Shown: in pieces, positions 62,730 to 64,000 of the stretch
Layout of the letters: every line of letters begins with the position of its first letter
Position numbering within the stretch: position 1 is the stretch's first letter
Origin: Vespula vulgaris
Lineage: Eukaryota; Arthropoda; Insecta; Hymenoptera; Vespidae
Length of the DNA: 64,000 bases
Assembly (NCBI RefSeq): GCF_905475345.1
Contig: NC_066609.1
Coordinates: 3,187,001 to 3,251,000, forward strand
Direction of reading: 5' to 3'
Made by a program: the position numbers and the translations under genes
Notes under the pieces: model-generated
Told to the model about the DNA's origin: nothing
Databases searched by the model: none
The model's input: only the letters and a program-made list of their open reading frames with translations

Positions 62730-62888
62730 CTCTCTCTCTCTCTCCCCCTCTCTCCCTCTCTCCCTCTCTCCCTCTCTCCCTCTCTCTCTCTCACTCTCTC
62801 TCCCTCTCTCCCTCTCTCCCTCTCTCCCTCTCTCCCTCTCTCCCTCTCTCCCTCTCTCCCTCTCTCCCTCTCTCTCTCTCTCTCTCTG
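62730..62888. repeat. (TCTCCCTC)n octamer minisatellite
   Basis: About 160 bases with roughly a dozen octamer units flanked by plain CT. The middle is broken by one ctctctctcactctc interruption. Confidence 0.95.
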
Positions 62889-63942
62889 TCAGCATCCTAA
62901 GCTCCCCCAAATCGTGAAAAAAATACGCTTGAGATATATTCGTCAAAGTCGAAGTAATGAAAAACTTCTCATTAGACGACACGAATTTGTTTCAATTTTC
63001 AGCTCCCTCCGTGAGAAGAATATAATTTAAGTGAGTTGAATCGTAGGGAGGTGAGGTATGGTACGGTACTTGTAGTAGGATTATGAAACCTTCCTCGATT
63101 TGACAAGAAGAATATTCCGAATTTCCAAAGAAAGACAATAATTCCAACAATGATTTTTTATGAAATCGTGTTTAACTTTATTAATATAATCATTCGATTA
63201 GAGCTATTAGGAGCTATAAATAATATCATTTAATGTCTCCTATTAGCCTTCTTTTTTTTAAATTCGAGTTACAGGATGTCTTATCTTTTACATAATAACA
63301 TACAAGTATTATTGTGATTGTATCGACGCTTCATCATTTTATTTCAATAGTGAAGTACGTTAACTTAAATAATCGAACGAATTCTCTTCTTTTTATTATT
63401 CTTATAATATCTAAATAATTGAGATTAAGATAAACAAATGGTATAAGAGAAAAATGATCAACCTCATTAGATTCTAAAGGCTTTAGCGTGTTGCGTGACA
63501 AAATTCGTGCGAATTTTATTGTCCTTTTCTCGCTTTAATTCGCTCTCTGTGACATCAAAACATCGATTGATAAATAATTCTTCGATTTGATTAAAACGAA
63601 GTAAAGGATCGACGATCGAGCGATTTAAAGAAAATCTAAAACTACATCTTTTCCTTCCTGTTTTTTATACACAATGCATCTACAATAAATATTTTATATT
63701 TCAGAACATTGATAATATAATAACAATTCAAAGGCCGTACTAACGAGTGTCATATTAAAATCTTGTAAAATCTCCTGTAATTTAAAAAGCTCGTTCTTTT
63801 TTCATAATTGCCTTTTGTCATCTTACAGCATTGCTACACGTTACAAATCACAGAGTTGTATCCACTATCTAAATCAATGGTCCTCGAAATGTTCTAATCT
63901 TCTGGGCTCGCTTCACAAATCAACCGTTTAAGTCCTTTAAAC

Positions 63943-64000
<58 letters not shown>
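63943..64000. repeat. (CT)n microsatellite running off the window end
   Basis: Pure CT from 63943 to the last base. Its full length is unknown. Confidence 0.95.

Larger units (their letters stand above)
62404..64000. other. Downstream flank of myosuppressin
   Basis: No coding segment recognised. Dominated by an octamer CT minisatellite (62730-62888) and ending inside a CT microsatellite. The frames open across these repeats are low-complexity artefacts. Confidence 0.6.

Noticed and set aside
63875..63925. Sequence resembling another decayed hAT end (aatggtcctcgaaatgttc)
   Set aside because: No partner terminus or coding remnant in the window, and the similarity is too weak to call.

Overview
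This is an AT-rich animal nuclear sequence carrying seven recognisable protein-coding genes or gene parts, all split by GT-AG introns. It looks like an insect, most probably a hymenopteran. The basis is an insect myosuppressin gene encoding the [10 protein letters not shown] peptide, an insect Mp20 muscle gene with the family's exact 184-residue length, typical short insect introns, and very dense (CT)n/(GA)n microsatellites. The order is inferred from general genome character and is not proven. No CRISPR array, operon, rRNA, tRNA or intact transposon was seen.

Left third (1-30,500): the 3' part of a large-intron gene on the + strand. A candidate 18-nt microexon lies at 4,325-4,342. After a ~13.8-kb intron come five clear coding exons between 18,189 and 25,540. 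They encode an NLS-rich, hnRNP C/RALY-like tyrosine/proline segment followed by two zinc fingers closely resembling the N-terminal CCHC and C2H2 fingers of BCL11 proteins, then an acidic/serine-rich tail. The 5' exons, which would hold any RRM, lie outside the window. The introns are full of CT/GA tracts.

Middle (30,545-41,709): a compact block. COX7C (minus; respiratory complex IV) and MAN1/LEMD3 (plus; inner nuclear membrane LEM-domain protein) are arranged head to head, with 575 bp between their start codons. MAN1 converges on an 11-exon ABCG half-transporter (minus, 634 aa).

Right part (46,500-62,400): Mp20 (muscle protein 20, CH domain plus calponin repeat) with a readable TATA/Inr promoter, then an ACSS3-like short-chain acyl-CoA synthetase, then the myosuppressin neuropeptide precursor. 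All three are on the + strand. An unassigned coding exon lies between Mp20 and ACSS3. It is phase-compatible with a cryptic donor overlapping the Mp20 stop codon.

The genes are ordinary eukaryotic neighbours with no shared pathway. The only likely regulatory coupling is the COX7C/MAN1 bidirectional promoter. All gene models were built by reading splice sites and checking phase, and the exon sums of MAN1, ABCG, Mp20, ACSS3, COX7C and myosuppressin are all multiples of three. Transcript ends, 5' UTR exons and isoforms cannot be determined from sequence alone.
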